Assembly: GCF_006346395.1 (NCBI RefSeq)
Contig: NZ_VDMS01000001.1
Location: 1 to 64,000, forward strand
DNA: 64,000 nt
Origin: Nocardioides plantarum
Lineage (GTDB): Bacteria > Actinomycetota > Actinomycetes > Propionibacteriales > Nocardioidaceae
Reading direction: 5' to 3'
The translations under genes were made by a program, and so were the position numbers. The notes under the pieces were generated by a model. It saw nothing but the letters and a program-made list of their open reading frames with translations, was not told the origin of the DNA and ran no database searches. This document shows, one piece after another, positions 1-15,049 of the stretch; the first letter of the stretch is position 1; every line of letters begins with the position of its first letter.

Positions 1-179
1 TCCCGACAATAAACGATTACTAGCTATCGCCAGAATCATTGCCGAAAAAAACTAACCCATCAAAATCAATTGACGAGCAACAAACTAATTCGTCGACTAT
101 GACACACTGTTGAGTTCTCAAACATCAGATGCATACGCCCTCAAGATCCTTGCAGACCCGATCTGGCGCAACCTCGTAA
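1..179 (-). promoter_or_regulatory. Leader of a leftward rRNA operon (16S gene outside window)
   Basis: The first ~120 bases are AT-rich, unlike everything else here. On the minus strand positions 122-103 read TTTGAGAACTCAACAGTGTG, a segment that recurs in actinobacterial pre-16S leaders and 16S-23S spacers, where it belongs to the processing/antitermination region. It lies about 60 bases downstream of the promoter at 180-208. The mature 16S sequence is expected just left of base 1; this is inferred from family knowledge and no rRNA sequence is seen. Confidence 0.65.
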
Positions 180-208
180 ACATTACCGATCCGTGTCGTC
201 CGCGTCAA
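180..208 (-). promoter_or_regulatory. rRNA operon promoter (outward, leftward)
   Basis: Read leftwards, TTGACG (208-203) and TAATGT (185-180) are separated by exactly 17 bases, one of the closest matches to a housekeeping sigma promoter in the window. It points at a leader that looks like an actinobacterial rRNA leader. The transcribed gene itself lies beyond base 1. Bases 209-336 hold no gene that I can support. Confidence 0.7.
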
Positions 209-336
209 CTCGAGGAGCTGGGCGGCTACTGGAGCCGGTGCCGGGCATGCAGACTCCCGTTGAGCTTGGGCCCGAGGGCCCCGAGTGGGAGTCGCTTACC
301 GCGACAACCAGAACGTTAGAGCACGACATCCTGTGT

Positions 337-4647
<4,311 letters not shown>

Positions 4648-4651
<4 letters not shown>

Positions 4652-5577
4652 CGTGACTCCTCGAGCAGGAACGCCAGGACCGCCTTCTGGGCGTGGCGAC
4701 GGTTCTCGGCCTCGTCCCAGACCACGCTCTGCGGCCCGTCGATGACCTCGGCGGCGATCTCCTTGCCGCGGTAGGCCGGCAGGCAGTGCAGGGCGATCGC
4801 GTCGGGACGCGCCAGCGCCAGGAGCTCGGGGGTCAGCGAGTAGGGCGCGAACACCGCGGTCCGGGCGGACTCCTCGGCCTCCTTGCCCATCGAGATCCAC
4901 GTGTCGGTGACGACGACGTCGGCGCCGGCCACGGCGCTCTCGGGCTCGTCGTACGCCGTGGCGGATCCGCCGGTCCCGGTGCCGATCTCGGTGGCCCGCG
5001 CGAACATCTCCGCTGACGGCTGGAACCCCGCCGGGGCGGCGATCCGGACGTGCATGCCGGCGGTGGCGCCGGCGAGCAGCCACGAGTTGCCCATGTTGCA
5101 GGCACCGTCGCCGACGAAGGCCACGGTCAGCCCGGCCAGCGCGCCCTTGTGCTCGCGGACCGTGAGCAGGTCGGCGACCAGCTGGCACGGGTGGAAGTCG
5201 TCGGTGAGCGCGTTGACGACCGGGACGCCGGCGTGCGCGGCCATGGTGTCGAGATCGGCCTGGAAGAACGTGCGCCAGACGACGACGGAGACCTGGCGGG
5301 CCAGCACGCGGGCGACGTCCTCGACCGACTCGCGCACGCCGATGCCGGCCAGGCGTCCCTCGACGAGCATGGGGTTGCCGCCCAGCTCGGCGATGCCCGC
5401 CCCGAACGACACCTGGGTGCGCAGGGTGGGCTTGTCGAAGATCATCGCCACCGAGCGCGGGCCCTCGAGCGGGCGCCGCGAGTAGGGAGCGGCCTTGAGC
5501 TCGGCGGCCAGGTCGAGCAGGCGGCTCTGCTCGGCGGGGGTGAGGTCGTCGTCGCGCAGGAAGTGACGCAGGGTCAT
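4648..5577 (-). CDS. argF: Ornithine carbamoyltransferase with an altered phosphate-binding motif
   Basis: Makes citrulline from ornithine and carbamoyl phosphate. 309 residues with the carbamoyl-phosphate domain first and the ornithine domain second. DFHPCQ (about residue 127) and HCLPAYRG (about 266) are intact, as is [12 protein letters not shown] near the end. The carbamoyl-phosphate loop, usually STRTR, reads TLRTQ at residues 51-55: the central Arg-Thr is kept but the first Ser-Thr and last Arg are changed. The position between argD and argR and the HCLPA motif still support ornithine carbamoyltransferase. ATG 5577 shares TGATG with argD. Confidence 0.93.
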
Positions 5578-6794
5578 CAGGACTCCCCCATCGCGTCGTC
5601 GAGGATCGCGGGCCAGGCCTCGAGGAACGCCGCGGCATCGGCCTCGGACAGCACCAGCGGCGGGGCGAGCCGGATGCGGTGCGGGGTCGGGTTGTTGACG
5701 ATGAAGCCGGCCCGCAGGGCGGCGGCGGCGACGTCGGCGGACACGTCGGACGCCAGGTCGAGCCCGATCAGCAGCCCCTCGCCACGCACCTCGGTGACCC
5801 GCGGATCGGCCAGGAGGCCGTCACGCAGCTTCTGGCCCAGCACGGTCACGTGGTCGAGCAGGCCCTCGGCCTCGATCGTGTCGAGGACCGCGAGCGCCGC
5901 AGCGCACGCCACGGGGTTGCCGCCGAAGGTGGTGCCGTGGTTGCCGGGCTGGAGCAGGTCGCCGGCCGCACCCAACGCGATGCAGGCGCCGATCGGGAAG
6001 CCGCCGGCCAGCCCCTTGGCGAGCGTGACGACATCGGGCACGACGCCGCTGCGGTGGTGCTCGAGCCAGAGCCCGGTGCGGCCGACTCCCGTCTGGATCT
6101 CGTCGAACCAGAGCAGTGCTCCGTGTCGGTCGGCGACGGCACGGGCCGCGGCGAGGTAGCCCTCGGGCGGGACGACGACGCCGGCCTCGCCCTGGATCGG
6201 CTCGAGCAGGACGGCGGCGGTCTCGTCGGTCACGGCGGCGGCGAGCGCGTCGGCGTCGCCGTACGGGACGAAGGTGACGTCGCCGGGCAGCGGCTCGAAC
6301 GGCGTGCGGTAGGCCTCCTTGGACGTCAGCGCGAGCGCGCCCATCGTACGGCCGTGGAACCCGCCTGCGGCGGCGACGACGTGGGGGCGTCCGGTACGGC
6401 GGGTGAGCTTGAACGCCGCCTCGACGGCCTCGGTCCCGGAGTTGGTGAAGAAGACCTTGCCGGGTGACGGGGTCTCGAGGCTCGCTTCGCTCGCACCTCG
6501 ACCGCCGTCAGCGGTGACCAGCGCGAGGAGACGCTCGGCGAGGGTGATCTGCGGCTCGGAGGCGAAGAAGTTGGAGATGTGGCCCAGCGTCGACAGCTGC
6601 TCGGTCACGGCTGCGACGAGCGCCGGGTGGGCGTGCCCGAGGGCGTTGACGGCGATGCCGCCGAGCAGGTCGACGTACTCCTTGCCGTCGGTGTCCCAGA
6701 CGTGGGCGCCCTCGCCGCGCGCGAGCGTGAGCCTGGGCGGACCGAAGGTGTTCATGAGGGAGGCTGCGTAGCGCTCCTGGTGCGGGTCAGCCAT
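5577..6794 (-). CDS. argD: Acetylornithine aminotransferase with a repeat-encoded insert
   Basis: PLP-dependent class III aminotransferase converting N-acetylglutamate semialdehyde to N-acetylornithine. 405 residues. The PLP lysine is K260 in [14 protein letters not shown], the FFTNSGTEA motif is at about 115-123, and [12 protein letters not shown] at 230-241. About 15 residues before FFTNSG (residues about 96-111, [15 protein letters not shown]) have no counterpart in the family; they are encoded by the palindromic repeat at 6471-6503, inserted in frame. ATG 6794 overlaps the end of argB by 8 bases. Confidence 0.96.
   Translation of the reverse strand: MADPHQERYAASLMNTFGPPRLTLARGEGAHVWDTDGKEYVDLLGGIAVNALGHAHPALVAAVTEQLSTLGHISNFFASEPQITLAERLLALVTADGGRGASEASLETPSPGKVFFTNSGTEAVEAAFKLTRRTGRPHVVAAAGGFHGRTMGALALTSKEAYRTPFEPLPGDVTFVPYGDADALAAAVTDETAAVLLEPIQGEAGVVVPPEGYLAAARAVADRHGALLWFDEIQTGVGRTGLWLEHHRSGVVPDVVTLAKGLAGGFPIGACIALGAAGDLLQPGNHGTTFGGNPVACAAALAVLDTIEAEGLLDHVTVLGQKLRDGLLADPRVTEVRGEGLLIGLDLASDVSADVAAAALRAGFIVNNPTPHRIRLAPPLVLSEADAAAFLEAWPAILDDAMGES
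6471..6503 (+). repeat. Palindromic repeat (short-core type) inside argD
   Basis: Thirty-three bases: left box GGTCTCGAGGCTC, core GCTTCGC, right box TCGCACCTCGACC. Both 13-base boxes are identical to those of the elements at 15083 and 51735; only the core differs. It sits in frame within argD. Confidence 0.85.
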
Positions 6795-7734
6795 GGCCGG
6801 TGTCCCTCGCCTTGCGGGTCAGGGTCTCGACGCCGGGCAGGACCTGGGTGCCGACGCCCTCCTTGGTGAACAGCTCGAGGAGCACGGCGTGCGGCTCGCG
6901 CCCGTCGACGACGGTCGCGCGGGGCACGCCGCCCTCGACGGCCTGCAGGCAGGCCTTCATCTTGGGCACCATGCCGCTGGCGAGCCCGGGCAGCAGCTCG
7001 GCCAGCGACTCGGGGCTGATCTCACCGATGACGTCGTCGGAGCTCGGCCAGTCGAGGAACAGGCCCTCGACGTCGGTGAGCACCAGGAGCTTCTCGGCGC
7101 CGAGCGCGATGGCCAGCGAGGCCGCCGCGGAGTCGGCGTTGACGTTGTGGATCACGCCGTCGGCGTCGGGGGCGACGCTGGAGACGACGGGGATGCGGCC
7201 GGCCTCGATGATGTCGAGCACCGCCTCGGGCCGCACGTGGGTGACCTCGCCGACCAGGCCGAGGTCGACCTCCTCGCCGTCGACGACGGTGTTGGTCTGG
7301 GTAGCGGTGAACAGCCCGGCGTCCTCGCCGGACAGGCCGACCGCGAGCGGTCCGTGGTCGTTGATCAGGCCGACCAGCTCGCGCTGGACCTTGCCGACCA
7401 GCACCATCCGGACCACCTCCATCGCCTCGGGCGTGGTGACGCGCAGGCCGCCGCGGAACTCGGACTCGATGCCGAGCTGGTCGAGCATCGCGGAGATCTG
7501 GGGGCCGCCGCCGTGGACGACGACGGGCTTGAACCCGGCGAGCCGCAGGAAGACGACGTCCTCGGCGAAGTCGCGCTTGAGCGCGTCGTCGGTCATGGCG
7601 TTGCCGCCGTACTTCACCACCACGATCTTGCCGTGGTAGCGCTTGAGCCACGGCAGGGCACCCGCGAGGGTGCGGGCCTTGGCCTGGTCGGGCTTGCTGG
7701 AGTCGAACGCGCCGGTGGCGCTGTCGTTGTTCAT
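6787..7734 (-). CDS. argB: Acetylglutamate kinase
   Basis: Phosphorylates N-acetylglutamate, the usual feedback-controlled step of arginine synthesis. 315 residues of the amino-acid-kinase fold: [11 protein letters not shown] (about residues 34-44, phosphate loop), [10 protein letters not shown] (about 70-79), [12 protein letters not shown] (about 185-196) and GGMVPK-like SGMVPKM (about 245). The N-terminal extension before the first strand is the kind that in arginine-inhibited hexameric enzymes forms the kinked helix, which suggests feedback inhibition (inferred). ATG 7734 shares ATGA with argJ. Confidence 0.96.
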   Translation of the reverse strand: MNNDSATGAFDSSKPDQAKARTLAGALPWLKRYHGKIVVVKYGGNAMTDDALKRDFAEDVVFLRLAGFKPVVVHGGGPQISAMLDQLGIESEFRGGLRVTTPEAMEVVRMVLVGKVQRELVGLINDHGPLAVGLSGEDAGLFTATQTNTVVDGEEVDLGLVGEVTHVRPEAVLDIIEAGRIPVVSSVAPDADGVIHNVNADSAAASLAIALGAEKLLVLTDVEGLFLDWPSSDDVIGEISPESLAELLPGLASGMVPKMKACLQAVEGGVPRATVVDGREPHAVLLELFTKEGVGTQVLPGVETLTRKARDTGHG

Positions 7735-8882
7735 GAGGAATAGGCGCTGTTCTCGTGGACGTAGGCGTGGGTGAGGTCGTTGGTCCAGACCGTGGCGCGC
7801 TCGGAGCCGGACTTGAGGTCGATGGTCACCGAGACCTCGCGAGCCTCGAGGTCGACGAGGGTGGGGTCCTCGTCGGGCGTCGAGCGACGGCAGACCCAGA
7901 CGCCGTTGATCGCGACGTCGAGGTCGGCGGGGTCGAACGCGGCGGAGGTGGTGCCGATGGAGGCCAGCACGCGGCCCCAGTTGGGGTCCTTGCCGAAGAC
8001 GGCGGCCTTGAAGAGGTTGCTGCGTGCCACGCTGCGGCCGACCTCGACGGCGTCGTCCTCGCTGGCCGCGTTGAGCGTGGTGATGGCGATGTCGTGGTCG
8101 GAGCCCTCGGCGTCGCGGAGCAGCTGCATGGCCAGGTCGGTGCAGAGCTGGGTCAGCGCCTCGGTGAAGTCGGGCAGGGCCGGCGTGATGCCGCTGGCCC
8201 CGCTCGCCATCACGGTCACGGTGTCGTTGGTCGACATGCAGCCGTCGGAGTCGAGCCGGTCGAAGCTGACCCGGGTCGCGGCGCGCAGGGCCTGGTCGAG
8301 GTCGGCGGCGGGGACGACGGCGTCGGTGGTGATGACGACGAGCATCGTGGCGAGGGCCGGTGCGAGCATGCCGGCGCCCTTGGCCATGCCGCCGATGCTC
8401 CACCCGGCGCCCTCGACGACGGCCTGCTTGCTGACCGAGTCGGTGGTCATGATCGCGTGGGCCGCCGCGTCGCCGCCGTCGGCGGCGAGGGCGGCGGCAG
8501 CGGCGTCCACACCGGCGAGCACCTTGTCGCGCGGGTTGGTCAAGCCGATCAGGCCGGTCGAGCACACGACGACGTCGACGGCGCCGATGCCGAGGTGCTC
8601 CCCCACGCGCTCGGCGACGGCGTGGGTCGTCTGGAACCCCTCGGGCCCCGTGTAGCAGTTGGCACCGCCGGAGTTGAGGACGACGGCGCGCACGACGCCG
8701 TCCTTGACGACCTCCTTGCTCCACAGGACCGGATTGGCCTGGCAGCGGTTGGCGGTGAAGACCGAGGCCGAGTCGAAGGTCGGGCCCTGGTTGACGACCA
8801 GGGCGACGTCGTCGCCGCCGCTGGACTTGAGGCCTGCGGCGACGCCGGACGCGGTGAAGCCGGCGGGGGTGGTGACGGACAT
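7731..8882 (-). CDS. argJ: Bifunctional ornithine acetyltransferase / N-acetylglutamate synthase
   Basis: Recycles the acetyl group from acetylornithine to glutamate and may also use acetyl-CoA. 383 residues, self-cleaved into two chains. The cleavage motif is [14 protein letters not shown]; Thr179 is the predicted new N-terminal nucleophile. [10 protein letters not shown] (about 70-79), STGLIG (about 108-113, oxyanion hole) and the C-terminal [16 protein letters not shown] are all typical. ATG 8882 has AGGAG 8 bases upstream and lies 31 bases after the ACT-domain gene. Confidence 0.97.
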   Translation of the reverse strand: MSVTTPAGFTASGVAAGLKSSGGDDVALVVNQGPTFDSASVFTANRCQANPVLWSKEVVKDGVVRAVVLNSGGANCYTGPEGFQTTHAVAERVGEHLGIGAVDVVVCSTGLIGLTNPRDKVLAGVDAAAAALAADGGDAAAHAIMTTDSVSKQAVVEGAGWSIGGMAKGAGMLAPALATMLVVITTDAVVPAADLDQALRAATRVSFDRLDSDGCMSTNDTVTVMASGASGITPALPDFTEALTQLCTDLAMQLLRDAEGSDHDIAITTLNAASEDDAVEVGRSVARSNLFKAAVFGKDPNWGRVLASIGTTSAAFDPADLDVAINGVWVCRRSTPDEDPTLVDLEAREVSVTIDLKSGSERATVWTNDLTHAYVHENSAYSS

Positions 8883-8913
8883 GGGGTGCTCCTGGGCTGG
8901 GCTGGGATCGCGA

Positions 8914-10454
<1,541 letters not shown>

Positions 10455-10467
10455 CTACGGTGCCGGC

Positions 10468-11286
10468 ATGACTGGCACCCGTCTGAGCCCCGCGTCCTAC
10501 CTCGACCACATCCAGGCCGAGTCCGCCCGCTTCGCCGCGGTCTTGAGCGACTGCGATCCCACCGCCCGGGTGCCGGCGTGCCCGGACTGGGACGCCGCCG
10601 AGCTGGTGTGGCACCTCGCCGGGGTGCAGTGGTTCTGGAGCGAGGCGATGACCCACCGTCCCGACGGGCCACCCGACGAGGAGCGCCGCCCCGCGCGCGC
10701 CGACTCCTACCCCGGTCTGATGGAGCAGTACGCCGACCTCTCGGCCGGCCTGGTCGACGCGCTCACCGGGCTAGACCCGGACGAGCCGGCCTGGTCGTGG
10801 GCCGACCACGTCCCCGACGGGCGGACCGTGGCCTTCACCCTGCGCCGCCAGGCCCACGAGGCGCTCATCCACCGCCTCGACGCCGAGCAGACCGCCGGTG
10901 CCGTCACCCCGCTCGACCCGGCCCTGGCCGCCGACGGCGTCGCCGAGCTGCTCGAGGTGATGTACGGCGGGGCGGCGCCTGCGTGGGGTCGCATCGAGCC
11001 GGGGGCGTACCTCGTCCGGGTCGACCTGACCGACGTCGCGACGTCGCTGTGGGTCCGCCCCTGCACCTTCCTGGGCACGCACCCGGAGTCCGGCAAGCGC
11101 TACGACGGCCCGCACCTGCTCGTGGTCGACGACCCGGGCACCGCGCCGTCGGCCGTCGTCAGCGGCAGCGGGGCCGACCTCGACGCGGCGTGGTGGAAGC
11201 GGCGCGGCCCCGAGGGGATCCAGGTCGGTGGCGACCGGGCGGCGTACGACGAGCTGGCCGCCGCCCTCAGCCCGCCGCTCGACTGA
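10468..11286 (+). CDS. Maleylpyruvate isomerase family mycothiol-dependent protein
   Basis: 272 residues. An N-terminal DinB-like four-helix domain (MDMPI_N) with ACPDWDAAELVWHLAGVQWFW (about residues 32-52) and HEALIHRLDAE (about 131-141) provides the two His and the acidic residue that would bind a metal; a C-terminal MDMPI_C-like domain follows from about residue 180. Enzymes of this family use mycothiol for isomerisation or thiol transfer; the actual substrate is unknown. It is divergent from argC by about 100 bases. TACGGT lies 6 bases before ATG 10468, so the mRNA is probably leaderless. Confidence 0.82.
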   Translation: MTGTRLSPASYLDHIQAESARFAAVLSDCDPTARVPACPDWDAAELVWHLAGVQWFWSEAMTHRPDGPPDEERRPARADSYPGLMEQYADLSAGLVDALTGLDPDEPAWSWADHVPDGRTVAFTLRRQAHEALIHRLDAEQTAGAVTPLDPALAADGVAELLEVMYGGAAPAWGRIEPGAYLVRVDLTDVATSLWVRPCTFLGTHPESGKRYDGPHLLVVDDPGTAPSAVVSGSGADLDAAWWKRRGPEGIQVGGDRAAYDELAAALSPPLD

Positions 11287-11386
11287 TGCGCAGGACGCAC
11301 GACGCGGCCATTCCTCCGGTTTCGAGGACAGGCACCGGTCCCGCCGCCTAGCGTCACGGGACCCGTCCCACAGAACCGGAGATCCC

Positions 11387-13108
11387 GTGCCCGCCGTGCC
11401 CCTTCGCCCTCCCACTGCCCGCGGCCTGCGAGCCGCCCTCGTGCTCGTGCCGGTGGCACCGCTGCTGGCGCTGGCCGGACTGGGCGGCAACCCGGCCCAG
11501 GCCGACCCGGCGCCGTACGTCCCGGCCGACGGCCCCCACTACGTCACGGCCGACTTCGGCTACACCGGCGCACCGGACAGCTTCATCGTTCCCGCGGGCG
11601 TCACGTCGCTCGAGGTGAGCGCCTACGGCGCCTCCGGCGGCAGTGCCACCCCCAACGACGGCTCCGGCCTCACCGCGCTGGGCGGACGCGGCTCGGTGGT
11701 GTCGACGGTCCTCGACGTCGTGCCCGGCACCGTCTACAGCGTCAACGTCGGCGGGCGCGGCGGCGACAACGGCGACGGCGGCGGTGCTGCGGGCTGGAAC
11801 GGCGGCGGTGCCGGCGGCGGGGCCAGCCGGGTCGGCGCGGGCGGCGGCGGCGCGACCGACCTGCGCAGCTGCGCACCGGAGGATTCCGGGTGCGACTCCC
11901 TCGCCTCGCGAATCCTCGTCGCGGCCGGCGGAGGCGGGGCGGGATTCGGCTACGACAACGTCATCCCGGGCGCCGACGCGGACGCGGCCGGCGGCGGCTA
12001 CGCGGGCAGCCGCGGCGCGGTGGACGGCGGCCAGCCCGGTACGGCGACCGCCGGCGGCGCCGGTGGGGCAGCCAGCGACGGCTTCGACCGGATCTCCCGG
12101 GGTGGCGACGGCATGCTCGGCAGCGGCGGGGTCGGTGGCGGGCGCACCGGACCGGACTACGTGCCTACTGTTCAGGAGAACGCCGGTGCCGGCGGCGGGG
12201 GCGGTGGCCTGTACGGCGGGGGCGGTGGCGGGGACAACCGCTACTACGGCGCCGCGGGCGGCGGCGGCTCGACGCTCGCACCCCCCGGTGGCGGCCAGGG
12301 CCTGGCCGAACCCGACACGGACGGCTTCCTCCAGCTCACCTACGACCTCGGCCCGATCACCTCCGTCGGCGTCACGCTCGGCTCCGTCGAGCTGCCGGCC
12401 AGCGGCACCGCCACCACGGTGGTGACGGTGTCCCCGCGCACCAGCGGTAGCACGGGGCTCCCCGGGCTGCACGTGACCCTGTCGAGCACGGACCCCGGCC
12501 AGAGCCTCGGCCCGGTGACCGACCTCGGCGACGGCGACTACACGGCCGTGCTCCACGGCTCGACCACGGTCGGCACAGCGTCCCTCCTCGCCACGGTCGA
12601 CGGCGACGACATCAGCCCCAGCGGGGCCACCACCGTCGAGACGGTCTCCTACACGGCCCCGGCGATCAGGGCGACGCTCACCAGCGCGAAGCCGCGCTCG
12701 GGCGGCTGGTACCGCACCCCGGTGCGGGCGTCGTTCACGTGCAGCGGGAGCCGCCCGGTCACCTGCCCGGCACCCACGACCCTGTCCGCCAACGGCCGGA
12801 GCCAGGTCGTCACCCGCACGATCACCGATGATCAGGGGCGCTCGGCCACCGCGCGCGTCACGGTCAGCATCGACCGGACCAAGCCGGTCGTCAGGGTGAC
12901 CGGTGCCCGCAACGGGGCGACGTACACCGCGAAGCGGAAGCTGACCTGCAAGGCCACCGACACGCTGTCCGGCGTGGCGTCCTGCAAGGTCACGACGCGG
13001 TCGCGCAAGGCCGGTCGGTCGACCGTGGTGACCTGGACGGGGACCGCCTACGACCGAGCCGGCAACAAGGCGACCACGACCGGGCGCTACACGATCAGGG
13101 CCCGCTGA
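11387..13108 (+). CDS. Secreted glycine-rich protein with Ig-like C-terminal domains
   Basis: 573 residues. A Sec signal peptide (hydrophobic stretch about 15-33, cleavage likely after AQA before DPAPY) is followed by a short beta domain (about 45-85), then a very glycine-rich region (about 85-320) with many GGGG runs, resembling the Gly_rich family found in bacterial surface proteins. After that come two Ig-like modules: about 340-430 and, from GWYRTPVRASFTCSG (about 445), a Cys-containing cadherin/Big-type pair ending in DRAGNKATTTGRYTI. No LPXTG or anchor is present, so it is probably released or loosely wall-bound. GTG 11387 has CGGAG 5 bases upstream. Function unknown. Confidence 0.75.
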   Translation: MPAVPLRPPTARGLRAALVLVPVAPLLALAGLGGNPAQADPAPYVPADGPHYVTADFGYTGAPDSFIVPAGVTSLEVSAYGASGGSATPNDGSGLTALGGRGSVVSTVLDVVPGTVYSVNVGGRGGDNGDGGGAAGWNGGGAGGGASRVGAGGGGATDLRSCAPEDSGCDSLASRILVAAGGGGAGFGYDNVIPGADADAAGGGYAGSRGAVDGGQPGTATAGGAGGAASDGFDRISRGGDGMLGSGGVGGGRTGPDYVPTVQENAGAGGGGGGLYGGGGGGDNRYYGAAGGGGSTLAPPGGGQGLAEPDTDGFLQLTYDLGPITSVGVTLGSVELPASGTATTVVTVSPRTSGSTGLPGLHVTLSSTDPGQSLGPVTDLGDGDYTAVLHGSTTVGTASLLATVDGDDISPSGATTVETVSYTAPAIRATLTSAKPRSGGWYRTPVRASFTCSGSRPVTCPAPTTLSANGRSQVVTRTITDDQGRSATARVTVSIDRTKPVVRVTGARNGATYTAKRKLTCKATDTLSGVASCKVTTRSRKAGRSTVVTWTGTAYDRAGNKATTTGRYTIRAR

Positions 13109-13181
13109 CACCAGCACGTGAGACCGCGCCGTGAAACCGGCGTGAAGGCGGTCTGAAACCGCCCGGGGCGAGAGTCGTGGC

Positions 13182-14192
13182 ATGACCACACTCCACGTCC
13201 CGGGCGGCGACCTCGCCGTCCACGCCACCGGGCTCGTCAAGACCTTCGGCAGCTCCCGCGCTGTCGACGGCGTCGATCTCGACGTACGCCGCGGCGAGGT
13301 GTTCGGCGTGCTCGGCCCCAACGGGGCCGGCAAGACCACGATGATCCGGATGCTCGCGACGTTGCTGCCGATCGACGGCGGCCACGCCGAGATCTTCGGG
13401 GTCGACGTCGCGAGCCGCGCCCACGAGGTGCGCCAGCTGGTCGGGGTCACCGGGCAGTACGCCTCGGTGGACGAGAACCTCACCGCCCGCGAGAACCTCT
13501 GGCTCTTCGGTCGGCTCCAGGGCCTCACCTCGCGCCGGGCCAAGGCCACCGCCGCGGAGCTGCTCGGCAGCTTCGGGCTCGAGGAGGCCGCGAACCGGCC
13601 CATCTCGCGGTTCTCCGGCGGCATGCGCCGTCGTCTCGACCTGGCGGCCAGCCTGATCACCCGTCCGCCGCTGATCTTCCTCGACGAGCCCACCACCGGC
13701 CTGGACCCCCGCACCCGCGGCCAGATGTGGGACACGATCCGCTCCCTCGTCGCCGACGGCTGCACGGTCCTGCTCACGACCCAGTACCTCGACGAGGCCG
13801 ACCAGCTCGCCGACCGGATCGCGGTGATCGACCGCGGCCGGACCGTCGCCGAGGGCACCCCCGACGAGCTGAAGTCGTCGGTCGGCACCTCGACGCTGCA
13901 GCTGCGGCTCACCGACCGGAGCCGGATCGCCGAGGCCGCCGACGTCGTACGACGCCTGCTCGGCGAGGAACCGGTCCTCACCCCCGAGTCGGGCGGGCTC
14001 AACGTCGCCCTCACCGACGCCGACCGGGCGGCCGACGTCCTCATCGCCCTGCGCCAGGCCGAGGTCTCGATCGCCTCGGTCAGCGTCGCCAAGCCCACCC
14101 TCGACGAGGTGTTCCTGGCCCTGACCGGGCACGGCACCGACGCCGACACCGACGCCGACACCGACACCGACACCGTCAAGGAAGCCTCCTGA
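13182..14192 (+). CDS. DrrA-type ABC transporter ATP-binding protein
   Basis: 336 residues. Walker A GPNGAGKTT (about residues 44-52), Q-loop GVTGQYASVDENLT, signature FSGGMRRRLDLAASL (about 145-159), Walker B LIFLDEPTTGLDP (about 168-180) and the H-loop position occupied by Gln (TTQYLDEAD) are as in daunorubicin-resistance DrrA ATPases, including the C-terminal domain with PTLDEVFLALTG. The last 15 codons are a run of Asp-Ala/Thr built from a 6-12 base repeat (GACGCCGACACC) at about 14139-14175. It shares TGATG with the permease gene. An export role is expected; the substrate is not evident. Confidence 0.92.
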   Translation: MTTLHVPGGDLAVHATGLVKTFGSSRAVDGVDLDVRRGEVFGVLGPNGAGKTTMIRMLATLLPIDGGHAEIFGVDVASRAHEVRQLVGVTGQYASVDENLTARENLWLFGRLQGLTSRRAKATAAELLGSFGLEEAANRPISRFSGGMRRRLDLAASLITRPPLIFLDEPTTGLDPRTRGQMWDTIRSLVADGCTVLLTTQYLDEADQLADRIAVIDRGRTVAEGTPDELKSSVGTSTLQLRLTDRSRIAEAADVVRRLLGEEPVLTPESGGLNVALTDADRAADVLIALRQAEVSIASVSVAKPTLDEVFLALTGHGTDADTDADTDTDTVKEAS

Positions 14193-15028
14193 TGAGCACC
14201 CTCCTCACCCCGGCCGTCGACGTCGACCGGGCCACCCACCCGGCCCGCGACCTCGCCCCGCACGTCTCGCTCCAGGACACCGTCGGCCAGACGCTGTCGA
14301 TGGCCTGGCGCGCGACCAAGAAGATGCGCCGCAACCCCGAGCAGTTCTTCGACGTCACGATCCAGCCGCTGCTCTTCACCGCGATGTTCGCCTACATCTT
14401 CGGCGGCGCGATCTCCGGTGACGTCGCGAGCTACCTGCCGATCATCATCCCCGGCATCCTGGCCCAGACCGCGCTCACGGCGTGCATGGCCACCGGGATC
14501 CAGCTGCGCGAGGACATGGACAAGGGCGTCTTCGACCGGTTCAAGTCCCTCCCGATCGCGCGGATCGCCCCGCTCGCCGGCCCGATGGTCGCCGACCTGC
14601 TGCGCTACGCCACAGCGGCCGTCCTGACCGTCGCCACCGGCCTGGCCATGGGCTTCCGCCCCGGCGGCGGGGTCCTCGGGACCCTGGCCGGCATCCTGCT
14701 CACCATCGCCGCCGGCTGGTCGCTCGCCTGGATCTTCACCTGGCTCGGCACCGTCGCTCGCACCGCGCAGAGCGTGCAGGGGATCTCGATGATGGTCATG
14801 TTCCCGCTGACGTTCCTGTCGAACGCGTTCGTCCCGTCGAGCACCCTGCCCGGCTGGCTCGCGGCGTTCGTGAAGGTCAACCCGGTCAGCCACGTCGTCT
14901 CGGCCGTGCGTGACCTGATGAACGACGGCCAGGTCACCGCCGAGGTCGGGTGGGCGCTGCTGGGCTGCGCGGTGGTCGTCGCGGTGTTCGCGCCGCTCGC
15001 CGTGAGGTCCTACTCGCGCAAGATGTAG
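14192..15028 (+). CDS. DrrB-type ABC-2 permease
   Basis: 278 residues, the membrane partner of the preceding ATPase. About six membrane segments of the ABC-2 type, with the DrrB hallmark TIQPLLFTAMFAYIFGGAI (about residues 48-66), IPGILAQTALT, ...GVFDRFKSLPIAR (about 110-122, the coupling helix), and the final NPVSHVVSAVRDLMN. It ends at 15028 just before a tandem-repeat array. Confidence 0.92.
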   Translation: MSTLLTPAVDVDRATHPARDLAPHVSLQDTVGQTLSMAWRATKKMRRNPEQFFDVTIQPLLFTAMFAYIFGGAISGDVASYLPIIIPGILAQTALTACMATGIQLREDMDKGVFDRFKSLPIARIAPLAGPMVADLLRYATAAVLTVATGLAMGFRPGGGVLGTLAGILLTIAAGWSLAWIFTWLGTVARTAQSVQGISMMVMFPLTFLSNAFVPSSTLPGWLAAFVKVNPVSHVVSAVRDLMNDGQVTAEVGWALLGCAVVVAVFAPLAVRSYSRKM

Positions 15029-15049
15029 CTGCCCCGGCGCCGACCTCCT

